DNA of 8,200 nucleotides, from assembly GCA_027859055.1 (NCBI GenBank), contig JAQIBO010000467.1, positions 1-8,200 on the forward strand, given 5' to 3'. The DNA is from Spirochaeta sp. GTDB taxonomy: Bacteria > Spirochaetota > Spirochaetia > DSM-27196 > Alkalispirochaetaceae. The notes under the pieces were generated by a model. The model made no database searches, was not told the DNA's origin, and saw only the letters and a program-made list of their open reading frames with translations. Each line of letters opens with the position of its first letter. Positions within the stretch are counted from its first letter, which is position 1. The position numbers were made by a program, and so were the translations under genes. Shown here piece after piece: positions 5,351-8,200 of the stretch.

Positions 5351-6964
5351 ATGAAATCACGATCGAAGACGTTTGCGTGCGCCGTGGCGATGGCGTGCGC
5401 CGTTGTGGCGCTACCCGCCACGGAACACGAGCAGATACGGGTGGAGCCCACGGCGCTCCTGGTTCGCAACGCCGAAACCGGCGGCTGGGAAGAGCAGCCG
5501 GCGCTTCGCGACCTGACCGGCAACAACACCTACATTACCTCCGCGGATGTCGACCCGACGGTCGGGCGGATTATCGTTTCCACCACCTTTCACGGGCTGT
5601 ACGAATCCCGCGACTTTGGCACCACCTGGCGTGATCTGGGTGAAACCAGCGAGATTGACGCGCTTTATCTGGGGGAGGGCTTCTACGAGGATATCGCCGC
5701 CGTCGCCTACGATCGGGAGGACCGGTCGATTCTCTGGGTTGAACTGGCGCAGGATGGAACGGTCGTCGCTGTAGACCGTGACACGGGTGCCCGGGTACGC
5801 GCCGACGCGGAGAGCGGGCGGGCTGCCCTCAGGCAAGCGCGCCGGACAGCACCCACCGGGCAGACGCGTCTTGACGCCGAAGCGGTTGCACGACGGGAGC
5901 TTGCCGCCGACCACACCTCGTTTTACCTCTCCCCGGCACAAATGGGGCCCGAGCGTCTGGATCGCCACATGGCGTTTGCCAGGGAACACGGGTTTACCGC
6001 CGTTGTGGTCGATTTCAAGGATGACAACGGACGGCTGGTGTACGATTCCGCCTTGGAGCCGCACACCGAAATGGGTGCGGTCCGTTCGTTTTTCAGCGCC
6101 CGGCGCGTCATCGACACAGTTCACGACCACGGACTGTATCTGATCGCCCGGATCGTCGTGTTCAAGGATCAGCAGCTGTACGGGTATGATGACAACCGCT
6201 ACGCCCTCTGGGATACACGGCGAGACGCGCCGTGGGGTGTGTTTCGTACCACCGAAGACGAAGAAACGGAAACCCCCGTAACAACGCAGGTGGAATACTG
6301 GGTTGATCCGTTTTCCGAGTTTGTCTGGGACTACAACATCGCCGTCGCCACCGAACTGGAAGCGCTCGGCGTGGACGAAATCCAGTTCGACTATATCCGC
6401 ACCCCCGCCGACGGCCGTACCGCCGATATCGAGTATCGGTTTCACCGGGACAGCCCCGCGATGGGAAACGAGGATCCGTTCCGCGATGACCGGGTTGAGG
6501 CGCTGTCCGCGTTTTTGCGGCGCGCCCGCGCGGCGATCAGTACTCCGATCAGTATCGACGTGTTCGGGTTCAACGGGTGGTACCGCATGAGTTATCTGGG
6601 ACAGGATATCCAGCTTCTGTCGCGGTACGTCGATGTGGTCTCCCCGATGCTCTATCCCTCGCACTTTCCCCGCGGGTTTATCGGTGACGCACCGTACCTG
6701 GAGTGGGCGGAGCGGCTGTACAACGAGGGAGTTGCCCGAGGACGGCGTATCACCGCAGATAACGTCCTGATTCGGCCGTACATCCAGGCGTTTCTGATCG
6801 GTGGTGAGCTTGCGTTTGAGCGTCCCACCTATACCGACTACCTGAAACGTCAGATCCGCGGTGCCCGTGCCGGCGGCGGGAGCGGGTTCACGTTGTGGAA
6901 CAACTCCGGACGCTACTATATGGTCGCCGACGGCTTGTGGTTTCCCGGTGAGTCGCCGCAGTGA
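5351..6964 (+). CDS. Secreted putative glycoside hydrolase of the DUF4015 (PF13200) family with N-terminal Asp-box
   Basis: With the ATG at 5351 the protein has 537 residues. Residues 1-23 look like a signal peptide: basic start (KSRSK), hydrophobic core (FACAVAMACAVVAL), and probable cleavage near A20 or A23. Residues about 30-130 are beta-rich and contain S86-R-D-F-G-T-T-W93, an exact Asp-box of the type seen in BNR/sortilin-like beta-propellers. Residues about 190-530 match the DUF4015 putative glycoside hydrolase barrel: VVDFKDDNGRLVYDS (220-234), LIARIVVFKD, YWVDPFSEFVWDYNI, DEIQFDY (342-348), SIDVFGFNGW and DVVSPMLYPSHFPRG. Acidic residues in DFKDD and DEIQFD are candidates for catalysis. 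The family is thought to act on polysaccharides outside the cytoplasm, but no substrate is known to me. An alternative GTG at 5300 would bury the signal peptide, so 5351 is preferred. It overlaps the next gene by 4 bp. Confidence 0.85.
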   Translation: MKSRSKTFACAVAMACAVVALPATEHEQIRVEPTALLVRNAETGGWEEQPALRDLTGNNTYITSADVDPTVGRIIVSTTFHGLYESRDFGTTWRDLGETSEIDALYLGEGFYEDIAAVAYDREDRSILWVELAQDGTVVAVDRDTGARVRADAESGRAALRQARRTAPTGQTRLDAEAVARRELAADHTSFYLSPAQMGPERLDRHMAFAREHGFTAVVVDFKDDNGRLVYDSALEPHTEMGAVRSFFSARRVIDTVHDHGLYLIARIVVFKDQQLYGYDDNRYALWDTRRDAPWGVFRTTEDEETETPVTTQVEYWVDPFSEFVWDYNIAVATELEALGVDEIQFDYIRTPADGRTADIEYRFHRDSPAMGNEDPFRDDRVEALSAFLRRARAAISTPISIDVFGFNGWYRMSYLGQDIQLLSRYVDVVSPMLYPSHFPRGFIGDAPYLEWAERLYNEGVARGRRITADNVLIRPYIQAFLIGGELAFERPTYTDYLKRQIRGARAGGGSGFTLWNNSGRYYMVADGLWFPGESPQ

Positions 6965-7965
6965 GCGATCTGAGCAGCCGGGATCTGCCCCCGCCGAATA
7001 CGCCCGCCCCGCAGATAACGCTTTCACTTCTCGCGTTGTTCTGGCTCCCCCTGGCGCTGATGTGGGTGCTCATGGGGGTGGAGCAGCCGGCGCTCAACGG
7101 GGTGATGGCGCGCCTTCCCGACGCAACGCGCTCCCTCGCGGCGTTTGAAGTAGCCTTCGGTATCGACCTGGTTATCGATAGCCCCATTATTCAGATTCTG
7201 TCCGCCGCCACGGCGCTGGTTCGCGGTCCTCGAAGCTACCGGCAGATGCTCCGTTTTATGCATATCCTTGCGGCGGTGCTCACGTTGACGCACTTCCTCA
7301 TCAGCCGCCCCGTTGTGTTTGGTTTCGTAACGCGAAATATTCTGGGTGTACCCGAAGACGTTATAGTCCCGGCACAGCAGGCGTTCACAATTCTCATGCC
7401 GTTTGCCGCGCTGGTCGGGTACCGCCGCTTGTGGCAGGGCAGTCTGATACAGCTCGGCAAGACCGGGGTTGTGGCCAACACGATGGTCGTGCGTTTGGTG
7501 GTGACCCTTGGCGTGCTGATGCTGGGAATCGCCCTGGTGAACGCTGGGGTTCCCGGGGTGCGCGGCTCCGCCGTCGGCGCGTGGGCGCTGTCAAGCGGCG
7601 TGTTTGCCGGTGCCGTGGCATCGTGGTGGTATTACCACCGCGCCCAGCGCGCCGCACGGACCGTCCCACCGGTCGATGACCCCACCAGATCGTTCCCGGC
7701 GTTGCTGAAGTTTTACGTTCCCCTGTCGCTGACCTCGATCATGGCGCTTATCTCGCGCCCCATTCTCGCGTTTGGTATCGCCCGGTCGGTGCAACCGCTG
7801 GAGTCACTGGCGACGTGGCCGGTGATCAACAGTCTGCTGTTTCTCTTCACCTCCATCGCGCTCTCCTACCAGGAGGCGGTGGTTGCCAAGGCCCGTGATA
7901 CTCGCGCCAACGTGGTGCAACTGGCGGTGCTGTGGATCGGCAGCGCTCTCAGCCGCCCGGAGTGA
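6961..7965 (+). CDS. ANKH/MATE-like (MOP-fold) transporter, apparently C-terminally truncated
   Basis: A 334-residue polytopic protein with about eight membrane helices (roughly 20-42, 63-86, 97-116, 139-156, 173-195, 204-224, 248-272 and 282-304). The halves start alike: residues 28-51 (FWLPLALMWVLMGVEQPALN) and 251-275 (FYVPLSLTSIMALISRPILA) share PL-x-L and a later P-x-L, the twofold repeat of MOP exporters such as MATE and MurJ. The wording of both halves resembles human ANKH, a proposed ATP/citrate/pyrophosphate exporter. The first repeat spans about 223 residues but the second only 84, ending in what looks like the start of a ninth helix (VLWIGSALSRPE). A 12-helix relative would need some 100-150 more residues, so this may be a deletion remnant or pseudogene. 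The GTG start overlaps the upstream stop (GTGA), which points to co-transcription with the hydrolase gene. Confidence 0.65.
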   Translation: MSDLSSRDLPPPNTPAPQITLSLLALFWLPLALMWVLMGVEQPALNGVMARLPDATRSLAAFEVAFGIDLVIDSPIIQILSAATALVRGPRSYRQMLRFMHILAAVLTLTHFLISRPVVFGFVTRNILGVPEDVIVPAQQAFTILMPFAALVGYRRLWQGSLIQLGKTGVVANTMVVRLVVTLGVLMLGIALVNAGVPGVRGSAVGAWALSSGVFAGAVASWWYYHRAQRAARTVPPVDDPTRSFPALLKFYVPLSLTSIMALISRPILAFGIARSVQPLESLATWPVINSLLFLFTSIALSYQEAVVAKARDTRANVVQLAVLWIGSALSRPE

Positions 7966-7971
7966 TCTGAA

Positions 7972-8200
7972 GTGGGGTATCAAGCACCACCATACCGGTT
8001 GCTCGCTGCGATCTACGACAGCGGCTGGAGCGAATACAGCGAATACATTCACGAACTGATTGTGCAGGTCGAAGCGGAGAGCCGACGCGTCTTCGGCCGT
8101 GTATGTGACGCCGCGTGCGGCACTGGTATGCTCCTCAGTCTGCTTCGCAACGACGCTGCGCAGCGCCGCCTCGCAGGGTACGACAACTCCGAGGCGATGG
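7972..8200 (+). CDS. Class I SAM-dependent methyltransferase (5' part, runs off the window)
   Basis: Only the first 76 codons are present and the frame is open to the window end. The N terminus (YRLLAAIYDSGWSEYSEYI) is a typical opening for small class I methyltransferases. SAM motif I follows as V44-C-D46-A-A-C-G-T-G52 and the acidic residue of motif II is D71 in GYDNSEAM. The substrate cannot be told from this part. GTG at 7972 is preferred because GGAG at 7959-7962 lies 9 nt upstream and the preceding in-frame TGA at 7963-7965 is the stop of the transporter gene, so both genes share a reading frame separated only by that stop and two codons. Confidence 0.75.
   Translation, partial: MGYQAPPYRLLAAIYDSGWSEYSEYIHELIVQVEAESRRVFGRVCDAACGTGMLLSLLRNDAAQRRLAGYDNSEAM

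Noticed and set aside
3981..5360. Minus-strand open frame (459 codons) opposite the rRNA methyltransferase
   Set aside because: The plus strand has the full set of RlmI-type motifs. The opposite frame is Arg/Gly-rich and shows no recognisable domain.
5350..5400. Lipoprotein signal with C16 as the lipidated cysteine of the hydrolase
   Set aside because: The residues before C16 (VAMA) fit a lipobox poorly and the hydrophobic stretch continues past the cysteine, so an ordinary signal peptide is more likely.
5411..7027. Minus-strand open frame (538 codons) opposite the glycoside hydrolase gene
   Set aside because: The plus strand carries clear DUF4015 motifs and a signal peptide, while the opposite frame shows no motif and an odd Gly/Arg/Val-rich composition. 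It is an antisense shadow.

Overview
The window is GC-rich, densely packed bacterial DNA, with very short or negative gaps between genes and frequent GTG starts. The gene content (a putative glycoside hydrolase of the DUF4015 type, a two-Gate membrane protein, and a large unplaced protein that loosely recalls a spirochaete-restricted family) makes a high-GC spirochaete a reasonable guess. That guess rests on remembered family distributions, not on a marker gene.

Layout. (1) Positions 1-844, plus strand: the last codons of a membrane protein that is probably FeoB, then a FeoC-like winged-helix protein with a four-cysteine cluster, then a DtxR/MntR-type regulator. Each overlaps the next, so this reads as the tail of a ferrous-iron uptake operon with its own regulator. 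(2) Positions 807-3932, minus strand: a three-gene operon transcribed in the order YfcE-type metallophosphoesterase, 527-residue protein of unknown function, two-Gate-domain membrane protein. Its last gene runs 38 bp into the 3' end of the DtxR-type gene. (3) Positions 3960-8200, plus strand: an RlmI-type 23S rRNA cytosine methyltransferase divergent from the phosphoesterase across only 27 bp, a secreted DUF4015 putative glycoside hydrolase with an N-terminal Asp-box, an ANKH/MATE-like transporter that appears to have lost the last third of its fold, and the start of a class I SAM-dependent methyltransferase that runs off the window.

How the genes work together. Only the iron block is a clear functional unit: FeoB imports Fe(II), FeoC is a small cytoplasmic partner, and the DtxR-type protein presumably regulates. 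The other two blocks look like ordinary co-transcribed housekeeping or unknown genes without an obvious shared pathway. No rRNA, tRNA, CRISPR array, insertion sequence or phage gene was seen, and no stretch over 300 bp lacks a gene.

The points most worth a second look are the DtxR-type protein, whose canonical metal ligands are largely replaced and which has an unusual cysteine-rich tail; the transporter, whose second structural repeat stops about 140 residues early; and two starts that have a -10-like box only 6-9 nt upstream and no ribosome-binding site, which may be leaderless.
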